A DNA stretch of 64,000 nt from Taishania sp045629585 (GTDB lineage Bacteria; Bacteroidota; Bacteroidia; Flavobacteriales_D; Crocinitomicaceae): NCBI GenBank assembly GCA_045629585.1, contig JAZQRM010000060.1:1-64000 (forward strand). Reading direction: 5' to 3'. The position numbers were made by a program, and so were the translations under genes. Positions 34,934 through 43,445 of this stretch are shown piece by piece (within the stretch, counting starts at the first letter, position 1; every line of letters begins with the position of its first letter). A model generated the notes under the pieces. That model was not told where the DNA came from. It was given only the letters and a program-made list of their open reading frames with translations, and did not search any database.

Positions 34934-34941
34934 TACCTTTG
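34934..34941 (+). promoter_or_regulatory. Candidate -7 promoter box (TACCTTTG)
   Basis: Exact TAnnTTTG, 23 bases upstream of the ATG at 34965. It suggests that the small gene has its own promoter. Confidence 0.5.
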
Positions 34942-34964
34942 CCCACCTAAAAAAAAAATAGAAA

Positions 34965-35219
34965 ATGCAGAAATTCATCCCAGTTGCATTATTTATAGCA
35001 ACTTTTATATTGGTATTAAAAGCTGCTATTTTATTTACATCTGAATCAGAATCCATCGACTGGTTGGATATTAACCCAAAAGCACTTTTAATAAGTGGTG
35101 GAATTGGCGCATTTGTAGTGGCTTTATACAAAATCTTAGTTGCAAAAGTAAAAATGGCTCTATTACTATTGATAATTGTTGGATTAATCCTACTTTTTAA
35201 TATTTATTTAAAGTCTTAA
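34965..35219 (+). CDS. Small three-helix membrane protein, unknown
   Basis: 84 residues with hydrophobic segments at about 5-24, 38-55 and 60-80, separated by a polar acidic loop (SESESIDWLDINPK). No family recognised. A clean ATG and its own -7 box support it being real. Confidence 0.65.
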   Translation: MQKFIPVALFIATFILVLKAAILFTSESESIDWLDINPKALLISGGIGAFVVALYKILVAKVKMALLLLIIVGLILLFNIYLKS

Positions 35220-35355
35220 TAGACATAAGAATAATCAGTAATAAACATAACAAATAAAGACAATACAGACCTTTGTTGAAACTTTCATTCCAATAATAGT
35301 CAATAATTTAGTTATTGATAACAATCAGAATAGTTCTTATCTCAAGAATTAACGC

Positions 35356-35363
35356 TAAATTTG
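35356..35363 (+). promoter_or_regulatory. Candidate -7 promoter box (TAAATTTG) for the speD-speE fusion gene
   Basis: Exact TAnnTTTG, 33 bases upstream of the ATG at 35397. Confidence 0.55.
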
Positions 35364-35396
35364 CAACCTAATTAAAAAAAACATCGTTAAGAAAAA

Positions 35397-36683
35397 ATGA
35401 GCAACGTAGCACTTGGTAATCACATTCTTGTTGAATTCATGAACTGTGATCCGCACGTTATGAATGACGTAGCGGGTATTGAGCGTGATATGGTTGACGC
35501 AGCACGCAAGGCTGGAGCAACAGTTATCAACTCAACTTTTCACCATTTTTCTCCATGGGGAGTATCTGGTGTTGTAGTAATCCAAGAAAGTCACCTTGCA
35601 ATCCATACATGGCCAGAATACGGTTATGCTGCTGTAGATTTATTTACATGTGGTGAAATGGATGCTTGGATTTCATTCGACCATTTAAAAGAATGTTTTG
35701 GATCTAAATCATACTCTGCAATTGAGATGAAACGTGGATCTGTAAACCTTTTAACACGTAATGATTTTGACATGACAAGTATGCGTGAAAAAGCGGCGGA
35801 GTGGAGAAACCCAGATTTCTACACACGTAACGTATGGTTCACGGATAAGGATGAAGACCAAGCTTTATCGCTTCGTTTTACAGGTGAGGTGTTCTATGAC
35901 GTACAATCTCCGTTCCAACGTGTTCGTATTTTGGAATCTCCCAAATATGGTAAATTCTTGACGTTAGACGACATGGTAATGACTACGGAAAAAGACGAGT
36001 TCCATTACCACGAGATGATTTCTCACCCAGCTATGTTCACTCACGGAAATGCTAAAAATGTTTTAGTTATCGGTGGTGGTGATGGTGGTACGGTTCGCGA
36101 AATCTTACGTCACGAAGGAGTTGAGAAAGTAACAATGGTTGAAATTGATGGAGAAGTAATTAAAGCTTGTAAAGAATTTTTACCAACTATCGCTTCTGCT
36201 TTTGACAACCCTAAATTAGATCTTAAAGTAGATGACGGAATTGCATTCATCAAAGAAGCTGCTCCTCAATCTTACGATATCATCATCGTTGACGGTTCTG
36301 ATCCAGTTGGTCCTGCTGAAGGATTATTCTCGACTGAATTCTACACAAACTGTTACAACGCATTAAAAGAAGGTGGTATCTTAATTGCACAAGGTGAATC
36401 TCCTAAATTCAACGAGAAAGCATTCTCTGAATTGAATTTCACTTTACAAGATATCTTTGGAGCAGATAACGCACCTGTTTCTCTTTTCTACGTTCCTACT
36501 TACCCTACAGGTATGTGGTCTTTCCAATACGGTTTAAAAGGATCTGTGGCTCCTAAAGCAATCGAAAAAGACGCTGAAATCGAGAAATTCGTTGATGCAC
36601 AAGGATTACGTTATTACAACTCTGATATCCACAGAGGAAGCTTCGCGACACCAAACTTCGTGAAGAACTTGATCAAAAAATAA
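35397..36683 (+). CDS. speD-speE: Fused S-adenosylmethionine decarboxylase / spermidine synthase
   Basis: 428 residues holding two successive enzymes of spermidine synthesis. SpeD (1-120): ESHLAIHTWPEYGYAA contains Ser65, where self-cleavage would create the pyruvoyl group, with His70 and Cys85 (DLFTCGE) in the positions of the Thermotoga-type enzyme. SpeE (about 145-428): VLVIGGGDGGTVREILRH, MVEIDGEVI and DGSDPVGPAEGLF are the SAM-binding and aminopropyl-transfer motifs. Cleavage at Ser65 would still leave SpeE joined to the SpeD alpha chain. Decarboxylated SAM would be made and used on one polypeptide. The ureohydrolase downstream can supply putrescine. Confidence 0.95.
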   Translation: MSNVALGNHILVEFMNCDPHVMNDVAGIERDMVDAARKAGATVINSTFHHFSPWGVSGVVVIQESHLAIHTWPEYGYAAVDLFTCGEMDAWISFDHLKECFGSKSYSAIEMKRGSVNLLTRNDFDMTSMREKAAEWRNPDFYTRNVWFTDKDEDQALSLRFTGEVFYDVQSPFQRVRILESPKYGKFLTLDDMVMTTEKDEFHYHEMISHPAMFTHGNAKNVLVIGGGDGGTVREILRHEGVEKVTMVEIDGEVIKACKEFLPTIASAFDNPKLDLKVDDGIAFIKEAAPQSYDIIIVDGSDPVGPAEGLFSTEFYTNCYNALKEGGILIAQGESPKFNEKAFSELNFTLQDIFGADNAPVSLFYVPTYPTGMWSFQYGLKGSVAPKAIEKDAEIEKFVDAQGLRYYNSDIHRGSFATPNFVKNLIKK

Positions 36684-36699
36684 TAGATTTTTTATAATC

Positions 36700-36735
36700 G
36701 AAAGTGGTTATTCTTCGGAGTAACCACTTTTTTTA
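36700..36735 (+). terminator. Rho-independent terminator or attenuator
   Basis: AAAGTGGTTA pairs with TAACCACTTTTTTT across TTCTTCGGAG. It lies between the speD-speE fusion and the ureohydrolase gene, only 13 bases before the latter, so expression of the second gene may be reduced or separate. Confidence 0.85.
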
Positions 36736-36747
36736 ATTTATAGACGA

Positions 36748-37788
36748 ATGACTTTCGACCCAAACGGTGTTGGTATAGCCAACGGTAATATTTTTGGTTT
36801 CCCAGTAAAAGAAGAAGAAGCTGAAATCGTTATTATCCCTATTCCTTGGGATGCAACCGCTTCTTACGGTAAAGGAACATCTAACGGACCTCAAGCCGTT
36901 TTAGATGCATCAACTCAATTGGATTTCTACCACCCCAAATTAGATAAGGCATACAACACAAAAGTGTTTATGACAGAAATTTCTAAAGAATGGAAAGAAA
37001 TCAATGATCGCTTATGTGTAGCAGGTTTAGATTATATCGCTTTCTTAGAAGACGGTGGAAAAATAGAAGATAACGCGCATTTCCAAGCGGTAGTTAAAGA
37101 AATCAACGAAACCTCCGAAGCGTTAAAAGAAAACTTAAAAGCACGTGCAAAAGCCGTTTTAGCGAACGGAAAAATTCCTGCGGTTTTAGGTGGTGAACAC
37201 TCTACTCCACTTGGATTAGTTGAAGCTTTAGCAGAATACTATGATGATTTCGGAATTTTACAAGTAGATGCTCACGCAGATTTACGTGATGCATACGAAG
37301 GATTTGAGCAATCACACGCATCCATTATGTTTAACGTGTTAAAACGTTGCGCAAATGTTTCTAAATTGACTCAAGTAGGTATCCGTGACATCGCTGAATC
37401 GGAAGTGAAATTGATCGAAGGAAGTAACGGACGTATTTCCACATTCTTTGATTGGAACTTGAAAGAAGAGCAATTCGAAGGAAAAACATGGGCTCAGCAA
37501 GTACAGGAAATAATAGCCACTTTACCTCAACACGTTTACGTATCTTTTGATATCGATGGATTAATGCCTGAGTTATGTCCACACACAGGAACTCCTGTTG
37601 CAGGAGGATTCAAATTAGAGGAAATCAACTATTTGTTTTTTGAATTGGCTAAATCTGGAAAGAAAATCATCGCCTTTGACTTAAACGAAGTAGGTGTAGT
37701 GGAAGAAACAGATTGGGATGCAAACGTTGGAGCTCGAGCTTTATGGAACTTAGTTTGTGCAACAGAGTTGAATAGACAAAAGGGATAA
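36748..37788 (+). CDS. speB: Arginase/agmatinase family ureohydrolase, likely agmatinase
   Basis: 346 residues with the binuclear manganese motifs of the family: GGEHST near 148, DAHADLR near 173 and SFDIDGLMP near 265. Agmatinase would turn agmatine into putrescine and urea. The neighbouring aminopropyltransferase favours that over arginase or formimidoylglutamase, but the family members are hard to separate by sequence. An extra segment at about 75-130 (KIEDNAHFQAVVKEINETSEALKENL) is longer than in compact agmatinases. Arginine decarboxylase must be encoded elsewhere. Confidence 0.85.
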   Translation: MTFDPNGVGIANGNIFGFPVKEEEAEIVIIPIPWDATASYGKGTSNGPQAVLDASTQLDFYHPKLDKAYNTKVFMTEISKEWKEINDRLCVAGLDYIAFLEDGGKIEDNAHFQAVVKEINETSEALKENLKARAKAVLANGKIPAVLGGEHSTPLGLVEALAEYYDDFGILQVDAHADLRDAYEGFEQSHASIMFNVLKRCANVSKLTQVGIRDIAESEVKLIEGSNGRISTFFDWNLKEEQFEGKTWAQQVQEIIATLPQHVYVSFDIDGLMPELCPHTGTPVAGGFKLEEINYLFFELAKSGKKIIAFDLNEVGVVEETDWDANVGARALWNLVCATELNRQKG

Positions 37789-37811
37789 AAAAAACCTTTC
37801 TAACACTCATT

Positions 37812-37844
37812 TAAAGCGGTTTTTCTTTTGGAGCCGCTTTTTTA
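37812..37844 (+). terminator. Probable rho-independent terminator
   Basis: AAAGCGG pairs with CCGCTTTTTT over a 14-base T-rich loop, 24 bases after the ureohydrolase gene. The stem is shorter than in other terminators here. Confidence 0.65.
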
Positions 37845-37911
37845 AACCCATTCGATTTACAAATTAACTTTTATTACAACCATAACCAACTCGTTTACTT
37901 TTATTTAGGTG

Positions 37912-37919
37912 TACTTTTG
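37912..37919 (+). promoter_or_regulatory. Candidate -7 promoter box (TACTTTTG)
   Basis: Exact TAnnTTTG, 17 bases before ATG 37937. It overlaps the GTG at 37919, ruling against that as a start. Confidence 0.55.
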
Positions 37920-37936
37920 TGCAAAATTTCAACCAC

Positions 37937-38611
37937 ATGAGAACCATTTGCCTAATTATACTTACACTGATATTCAATTCTCTGAACGCACAAAACATCT
38001 TTGTCCCAATTAATCTAACGATAGATTTAAACGTTGACATGGACGATGGACTCATGAATATCAACGAAATTGACTTTAACCAAGATGGAATTACCGACTT
38101 ACAAGTGCTTTCTTGGTCCCACCAATCGTACCAAACGGGAACTGGTGTTGAACTTCAAATCATTTCAGACGTCTATGATTTTAAAGGTTTTAGCACATCG
38201 TCTAATCATTACATTAACGCATGTCCAACAAATCCTGAGTATTACAATAGTGGATACGGCTATGTGTTTCGATCAGATATAAATCGTCCATATACAAAAG
38301 ATTATGTTTTACTTCCTTTTCGCTTCACAATTGAAGGCAACATTCACTTTGGAGTATTACATGTTTTATACGAAAGCACAACCATTACTATAGAGGGCTA
38401 CAATTGGCATCCTCAACCACTTAAATCTTGCGATTGTCAATCTAGTTATTCAACATCACCGTCATTAGAAATAAATGTAATTTCAGAAACTGTACCAATG
38501 CTGAAATATAAATACTATAACATAAGCGGTCAAGAATTGCAAGCTCCTAAAGGAATCGTTTTAAAAGTATTTGAAAATGGCCAAATAGAGCACCTCTATT
38601 ACCCCGATTAA
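37937..38611 (+). CDS. Secreted protein of unknown function
   Basis: 224 residues from ATG 37937, which starts a signal peptide (MRTICLIILTLIFNSLNAQ). The region MNINEIDFNQDGITDLQVL (about 38-56) looks like an FG-GAP/VCBS-type calcium loop (DFNQDGITD). Four cysteines include a CDC pair near 163. The C-terminal ~35 residues (YKYYNISGQELQAPKGIVLKVFENG) resemble a short T9SS-type tail (YNISGQ ... PKGIVLKV), though the usual PNP opening is missing. Single gene. Confidence 0.65.
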   Translation: MRTICLIILTLIFNSLNAQNIFVPINLTIDLNVDMDDGLMNINEIDFNQDGITDLQVLSWSHQSYQTGTGVELQIISDVYDFKGFSTSSNHYINACPTNPEYYNSGYGYVFRSDINRPYTKDYVLLPFRFTIEGNIHFGVLHVLYESTTITIEGYNWHPQPLKSCDCQSSYSTSPSLEINVISETVPMLKYKYYNISGQELQAPKGIVLKVFENGQIEHLYYPD

Positions 38612-38617
38612 AAAAAT

Positions 38618-38652
38618 AAAAAAGGCAGAAATCAATTGTTCTGCCTTCATTT
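38618..38652. terminator. Bidirectional rho-independent terminator
   Basis: AAAAAAGGCAGAA pairs with TTCTGCCTTCATTT across an 8-base loop between convergent genes. Confidence 0.85.
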
Positions 38653-38653
38653 C

Positions 38654-39571
38654 TCAATGTAAATACGTTCCGTATCCCTTAATTCGCTTTTTCCAATAAT
38701 CGGACTTATGGATATCAGTTACAACAATTCCCTGGGACGTACTGGCATGAATCATCACTGGACTTTGACCTTTTTCCGAAATTATCATCCCAACATGGTT
38801 GACCCCATTTCCACTATCAAAGAAAACAAGATCCCCTTTTTTCACATCTTTCTCCTTTAATTTTGTTGCTTTATCATACTGATCAACCGCTCTTCTTGGC
38901 AAATTAATCTTGTATGCTTGAAAGATATATGTTGTATATCCCGAACAATCAAATCCTTTTGGAGTAGTTCCGCCGTGTACATATTTAACCCCTAATTGCT
39001 GTTTTGCATACAAAACCATTTCATCTAAATCTTTGGGATTAAATTTAAAGCTTGTCGTTGGGGTAGGTTTTACAGGTTTGGACGCAATTTGGTCATTATT
39101 CTCCACATTAGATGTATTGATATTTCCAAATAACTCGACAACAACATTGTTCAATTGTTCAAAATCTTTATCTCTTCCAGCAACCTTATAATCGCCTAAA
39201 CGAGACATTAAATCGGCTTTTAAAGAAGCAATTTCTTTTTCATAAGTTTCCATTACCTCTACTCCATCCGAGCGTTTCTTCAATTCCAAAATAATTTCAC
39301 GAGCTTCATTCATTGCCAAAGGATGGGTACGCAACCAAACCTTATTTTCGGCCAATTGCAACATCGAAAGCGCTTGAAAAAGTCGTGGCTTCATGGAAAA
39401 ATCATTTTCAGGATTGTCCGCTAGCTTTTTTGACAATTTAAAAACCTTTTTATAATGCTTTTGATTATAATAAGTGTCAAGCATGTCAATCTTTTGATTT
39501 TGTGCCCATAAACTACTAACAAATAATGTTAATATTAAGACAAGATAATAGCGCATATTCATTGGATTCAT
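38654..39571 (-). CDS. NlpC/P60 family cell-wall peptidase
   Basis: 305 residues. Signal peptide to about 24 (SSLWAQ). A helical, TPR-like N-terminal region (25-160) is followed by an NlpC/P60 domain (185-305) with catalytic Cys209 (KGFDCSGYT), His259 (GVNHVGMI) and third residue His near 275 (MIHAST). Such enzymes cut D-Glu-diaminopimelate bonds in peptidoglycan peptides. The start could also be the Met at residue 6. Divergent from the S41 peptidase gene, 140 bases apart. Confidence 0.92.
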   Translation of the reverse strand: MNPMNMRYYLVLILTLFVSSLWAQNQKIDMLDTYYNQKHYKKVFKLSKKLADNPENDFSMKPRLFQALSMLQLAENKVWLRTHPLAMNEAREIILELKKRSDGVEVMETYEKEIASLKADLMSRLGDYKVAGRDKDFEQLNNVVVELFGNINTSNVENNDQIASKPVKPTPTTSFKFNPKDLDEMVLYAKQQLGVKYVHGGTTPKGFDCSGYTTYIFQAYKINLPRRAVDQYDKATKLKEKDVKKGDLVFFDSGNGVNHVGMIISEKGQSPVMIHASTSQGIVVTDIHKSDYWKKRIKGYGTYLH

Positions 39572-39711
39572 TTAACTTCAAATAAACGCAATTATTAAGC
39601 CACAAGAAAGTTTTGGTATAAGAATTGATTAACAATAAAATGTTGATGCAATAAAAAAAATAGCGCCACACAAATATAAAATTGATAAATTCACGCTAGA
39701 AACAAACATAT

Positions 39712-41328
39712 ATGCAAAGAACAATTCTATTCACACTAATAAGTTTAATTAGCCTTTCGACTTTTGCTCAAAAGCCCTATGACAAATTCGATGAAGTTTT
39801 CATGTATGTCAACAGATATTACGTGGATGATGTAAAGCCTAACTTACTTGTAGATTCAGCCGTAACTGCGCTACGTCAACGAAATGAAATTGATTCAGCC
39901 ATCTTTCTAATGTTAGAAAAACTGGATCCACACTCCACTTTTATTCCTAAAGAAGAGGTGGAACAAGCCAATCAAAGTATTCAAGGTAGTTTTGTTGGTA
40001 TCGGAATTCGATATCAATTAATGAAGGATACATTCACGATTTTACAAACCATTCCTGGTGGACCAAGTGAAAAAGTGGGGCTTCTTCCAGGAGATCAATT
40101 ATTAATGGTTGATGGAGATACAATTGCAGGGAAAGGTTTGAAAACAACCGCAATTCGCGAAAAATTAATGGGCGAAAAAGGAACAAAAGTTAAAGTTTGG
40201 GTAAAACGAAAAGGTGTTCCTGACTTAATTCAATTTACAATAGTACGAGATAAAATTCCAATTCATTCTGTTGACGCTGCATATATGATCGATAAACATA
40301 TCGGGTACATTAAATTAAACAGTTTTTCGCACACGACAACGCAGGAAATGGAAGAAGCAATTCTACTGTTAAGAGCTCAAGGAATGAAGGACTTAATCCT
40401 TGATTTACAAAACAATGGTGGAGGCGTATTGCGTTCTGCTCATGAATTAGTGGACAACTTTTTATCCGGAAATAAATTAATCGTTTATTCTGAAGGTCGA
40501 GCGCAACCTCGTCAAAACCTAGGTACGATGAAGAGAGACTTATTTGAAAATGGTCGTTTAGTGATACTCACCAATGAAAATTCTGCATCAGCAAGTGAAA
40601 TTGTGAGTGGTGCTATTCAAGATTGGGATCGTGGATTAATTGTTGGCCGACGCACATTTGGTAAAGGTTTGGTTCAACGTCCAATCGAGATTTCGGATGG
40701 TTCTCAACTTCGTTTAACAATCGCACGCTACTTTACACCGACAGGTCGTTTTATTCAAAAACCGTATGAAGGTGTGGACGATTATCGAAAAGATCTAAAT
40801 AATAGATATGAGCATGGTGAATATTACCATAAAGATTCCATCAAATTAGATGAAAAATTAAAAGTAAAGACCTTACTTAAAGGAAGAGAAGTATACGGTG
40901 GTGGTGGTGTCATGCCAGATGTATTTGTGGCACTAGATACAACCGATGTCACTCCGTACTACACTCAATTAATCCGAAAAGGTGCGATATATCAATTTGC
41001 AACAAGATATATGAATGCAAATCGAGAACAATTGATGAAAAAATATCAAAATATCGATTCTTTTATAAAAGATTTTAAAATGGATGATAAATTCATGCAA
41101 TCTTTCTTTGATTATGCGGCTGACGAACACGAGATTGCTTTCGTAGAAGAAGATTACAAAATATCTAAAAAAACACTGCAAATGTACATGAAGGCTTACA
41201 TTGGTCAAAATTTATACGCCCCTTCAGCATTTTACCGTATTTCAAATGAAGGAAATGAAATATTGCAACGCGGCATACAAATATTACAATCAAATGAATA
41301 TAAAGAAGCTGGTTTAGATAACAAGTAA
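39712..41328 (+). CDS. S41 family C-terminal processing peptidase (CtpA-like)
   Basis: 538 residues: signal peptide (MQRTILFTLISLISLSTFAQ), PDZ domain (about 85-165, FVGIGIRYQ ... IPGGPSEKVGLLPGDQLL), then the tail-specific protease core with IGYIKLNSFS, catalytic Ser in NSASASEI and Lys in FGKGLVQ. It trims or degrades periplasmic proteins. The ~130-residue C-terminal extension is longer than in CtpA and seems helical. The DUF1573 lipoprotein gene starts 33 bases after its stop and is probably in the same transcript. Confidence 0.93.
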   Translation: MQRTILFTLISLISLSTFAQKPYDKFDEVFMYVNRYYVDDVKPNLLVDSAVTALRQRNEIDSAIFLMLEKLDPHSTFIPKEEVEQANQSIQGSFVGIGIRYQLMKDTFTILQTIPGGPSEKVGLLPGDQLLMVDGDTIAGKGLKTTAIREKLMGEKGTKVKVWVKRKGVPDLIQFTIVRDKIPIHSVDAAYMIDKHIGYIKLNSFSHTTTQEMEEAILLLRAQGMKDLILDLQNNGGGVLRSAHELVDNFLSGNKLIVYSEGRAQPRQNLGTMKRDLFENGRLVILTNENSASASEIVSGAIQDWDRGLIVGRRTFGKGLVQRPIEISDGSQLRLTIARYFTPTGRFIQKPYEGVDDYRKDLNNRYEHGEYYHKDSIKLDEKLKVKTLLKGREVYGGGGVMPDVFVALDTTDVTPYYTQLIRKGAIYQFATRYMNANREQLMKKYQNIDSFIKDFKMDDKFMQSFFDYAADEHEIAFVEEDYKISKKTLQMYMKAYIGQNLYAPSAFYRISNEGNEILQRGIQILQSNEYKEAGLDNK

Positions 41329-41361
41329 TTGATTATTTTTGATTTTAAATACTTTTTAAAG

Positions 41362-41868
41362 ATGAAGAAATACGTTATAGGCGTTTTTTGCTTAAGCCTT
41401 TTATCAGCTTGCTCAACTGATGAGATTAAAGATAACCGAAATGCAGAGATAGAAAGTACAATCGCTGCAAATGGTCAATCTGCAAAAGAATTAGAAGAAA
41501 GTTTAACAAAGATTCGACAAGAAGAAGAAGCTAGAGAAAAAGAATTACAAGCCTCTTCAACAACTTTGAAATTTGATAAATTAGAGCATAATTTTGGAGA
41601 TACAAAACCAGAAGTGGAAAACAAAACGGTATTTACAGTTACCAATACAGGAAAAAAGCCTCTGATTATTGAAGACGTTTCAGCTTCATGTGGATGTACA
41701 ACTCCTAAGAAACCAGAAAAACCAATTGCACCGGGTGCGTCAGATGTGATTGAAGTAGCTTTTAAAGCCAATCCAGGGCAAGAAGGTGAACAACGTAAGA
41801 CAGTTACAGTAACAGCAAACACGGTTGAAAAAACACACAAATTAGAGATTAGAGCAAATGTTAAATAA
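41362..41868 (+). CDS. DUF1573 lipoprotein
   Basis: 168 residues from ATG 41362, chosen because it opens a lipoprotein signal (MKKYVIGVFCLSLLSAC, lipobox LLSAC). A charged coiled-coil-like stretch (about 25-65, KELEESLTKIRQEEEAREKE) leads to a DUF1573 Ig-like (ASH/HYDIN-type) domain with FDKLEHNFGDTKPEVENK, FTVTNTGKKPLII and the SASCGCTTPKKP Cys pair. The family is common in Bacteroidota envelopes with no defined function. Confidence 0.88.
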   Translation: MKKYVIGVFCLSLLSACSTDEIKDNRNAEIESTIAANGQSAKELEESLTKIRQEEEAREKELQASSTTLKFDKLEHNFGDTKPEVENKTVFTVTNTGKKPLIIEDVSASCGCTTPKKPEKPIAPGASDVIEVAFKANPGQEGEQRKTVTVTANTVEKTHKLEIRANVK

Positions 41869-41884
41869 TTCGCTTTAGAAATAC

Positions 41885-41918
41885 TAAAAAGGCTAGTTCG
41901 TAAACTAGCCTTTTTTTA
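41885..41918. terminator. Bidirectional rho-independent terminator
   Basis: AAAAAGGCTAGTT-CGTA-AACTAGCCTTTTTTT, between convergent DUF1573 and DUF3817 genes. The last bases touch the DUF3817 stop codon. Confidence 0.9.
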
Positions 41919-42197
41919 TTGTTGATCGTCTTGTAAGTATTTTTTGTCTACCCAAAAAGTTGCTCCGGGAAAGATAGAAGCGATACCAACGATAAATGCT
42001 TTTCCAAAACTCCATTTGAACTTCGCCCATCCCCACAAGGTATAAATGATGTACAAAAAGAAGAGTACAGCATGAATCCATCCTACAATCTTATTCGGCC
42101 ACTCTATGCCCCATCCATATTTTAAAGGCATCGTAACCGCAAATGCTAAATAGGAAACCCCTTCCGCTATGGCTATTCGTCTAAAATTCGCTAACAT
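41916..42197 (-). CDS. DUF3817 integral membrane protein
   Basis: 93 residues with three hydrophobic helices. RRIAIAEGVSYLAFAVTMPLKY at the start and GWIHAVLFFLYIIYTL and SIFPGATFWVDKKYL near the end are the family hallmarks. Function unknown. Single gene. Confidence 0.88.
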   Translation of the reverse strand: MLANFRRIAIAEGVSYLAFAVTMPLKYGWGIEWPNKIVGWIHAVLFFLYIIYTLWGWAKFKWSFGKAFIVGIASIFPGATFWVDKKYLQDDQQ

Positions 42198-42589
42198 ATC
42201 TTGTCTTTTATTGAATGTCTATCTTAAATGTGCGCGAAGTTAATCATTCTTTTGAGATGCGTTCCTACACTTTCGATTTAGGGAGTACGACTTAAAGAAG
42301 GATAGTAAATATATGCACTTAAAAATGTAAATGATCATTCATAACTTATTAAATTCATCAAATAAAAATCCTTAAAAACTATGATCGGAACTTGGAAACT
42401 AAAACTGGGTTTTGGAAAAATAGATAACAAATGGGCTCTATTTTTACCAATTAAAGGAAAATGGGCAATGTCAAAAGAAATGTCACAGTAAAATATCCAA
42501 CTAAAATCAAAAAAATAAAACATTTAACACTTGAAACTTTGTTATTAAACACTCTTTATCGTAATATTGCAATGTTAAAATAAATCACA
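42198..42589. other. Intergenic region with a short open frame
   Basis: 392 bases. The only frame of note is 42381-42491 (+), 36 codons reading MIGTWKLKLGFGKIDNKWAL and on to KEMSQ. It could be a very small protein or a gene remnant. The right end holds the arsR promoter. Confidence 0.35.
42538..42569 (+). promoter_or_regulatory. arsR promoter: TTTG, 20-base spacer, TAATATTG
   Basis: -33 TTTG at 42538-42541 and -7 TAATATTG at 42562-42569 (one mismatch to TAnnTTTG) are spaced as in Bacteroidota promoters, 20 bases before the arsR ATG. AATATTGCAATGTT overlaps an imperfect palindrome that could be the ArsR operator (inference). Confidence 0.6.
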
Positions 42590-42916
42590 ATGGGAGCGTC
42601 TAAAACAGAACATTATACAGAAGCACAAAATCAAATTGCAACATTAGCAAAAGCACTAGGACATCCTGCACGAATAGCAATTCTAGAGTTTCTTATGGAA
42701 GTAAACGCCTGTTTTTGTGGTGATATAGTCAAAGAATTGCCCTTAGCACAACCAACAGTCTCACAACATTTGAAAGAGCTAAAAAACGCTGGAATAATCA
42801 AAGGAACGATTGAAGGAAATGCAATCTGTTATTGTATAGAGGAACAATCAATTGACCTTTTGAAAAGCTACTTCACCCAATGTAAAGCGAATCTTACCTC
42901 TTCAAATTGCTGCTAA
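42590..42916 (+). CDS. arsR: ArsR family arsenic-type repressor
   Basis: 108 residues with a winged helix (LAKALGHPARIAILEFLMEVNACFCGDIVKELPLAQPTVSQHLKEL). Cysteines at NACFCGD in the recognition region resemble the ELCVCDL-type As(III) site, and a terminal SNCC plus CYC offer other thiols. It should leave its operator on binding arsenite or antimonite. First gene of a three-gene operon with DUF6428 and arsC. Confidence 0.9.
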   Translation: MGASKTEHYTEAQNQIATLAKALGHPARIAILEFLMEVNACFCGDIVKELPLAQPTVSQHLKELKNAGIIKGTIEGNAICYCIEEQSIDLLKSYFTQCKANLTSSNCC

Positions 42917-42961
42917 CATTCATTACAACAATTGAAGTTAAACACTTTAAAATAAAGAAAC

Positions 42962-43432
42962 ATGAAATTATCTGAAATCAAATCTATATTGCCACAATTG
43001 GAAAATGTAGAATTTAAGCTAGAAAACGGAATGTCAGTACCCGAACATTTTCACGTAACGGAAGTAGGACAAATTACTAAAAAATTCATCGATTGCGGCG
43101 GTGTCATAAGAACGGAAAAGGTAGTCAATTTCCAACTATGGAATGCCAATGATTTTGAACATCGCCTAAAACCAAGCAAATTATTAAAAATAATCGAACT
43201 ATCTGAATCTAAATTAGGAATAGAGGATGGCGAAATAGAAGTGGAATTTCAACAAGAAACCATCGGAAAATTTGACCTGACATACAACGGAAAAAACTTT
43301 ATCCTACAAAATAAACAAACAGCTTGCTTAGCCGAAGACGCTTGTGGAATCCCTTCTGAAAAGCCCAAAGTTAAGCTTGTAGATTTAGGAAGCAGTTCTT
43401 CATGCTGTACTCCCGGAAATGGGTGCTTTTAA
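42962..43432 (+). CDS. DUF6428 family protein of ars operons
   Basis: 156 residues. VPEHFHVTEVGQITKKFIDCGGVIR near residues 23-47 is the family core, with a likely metal-binding H-x-H and Cys. The C-terminus is Cys-rich (ACLAEDACG and SSSCCTPGNGCF), suited to thiol binding of arsenic. This family typically lies between arsR and arsC in Bacteroidota. Function not established. Confidence 0.85.
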   Translation: MKLSEIKSILPQLENVEFKLENGMSVPEHFHVTEVGQITKKFIDCGGVIRTEKVVNFQLWNANDFEHRLKPSKLLKIIELSESKLGIEDGEIEVEFQQETIGKFDLTYNGKNFILQNKQTACLAEDACGIPSEKPKVKLVDLGSSSSCCTPGNGCF

Positions 43433-43445
43433 TCCATTCTAACCA

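Noticed and set aside
42381..42491. 36-codon frame before arsR
   Set aside because: Too short, no hydrophobic segment or family match; kept only as a note in the gap entry.
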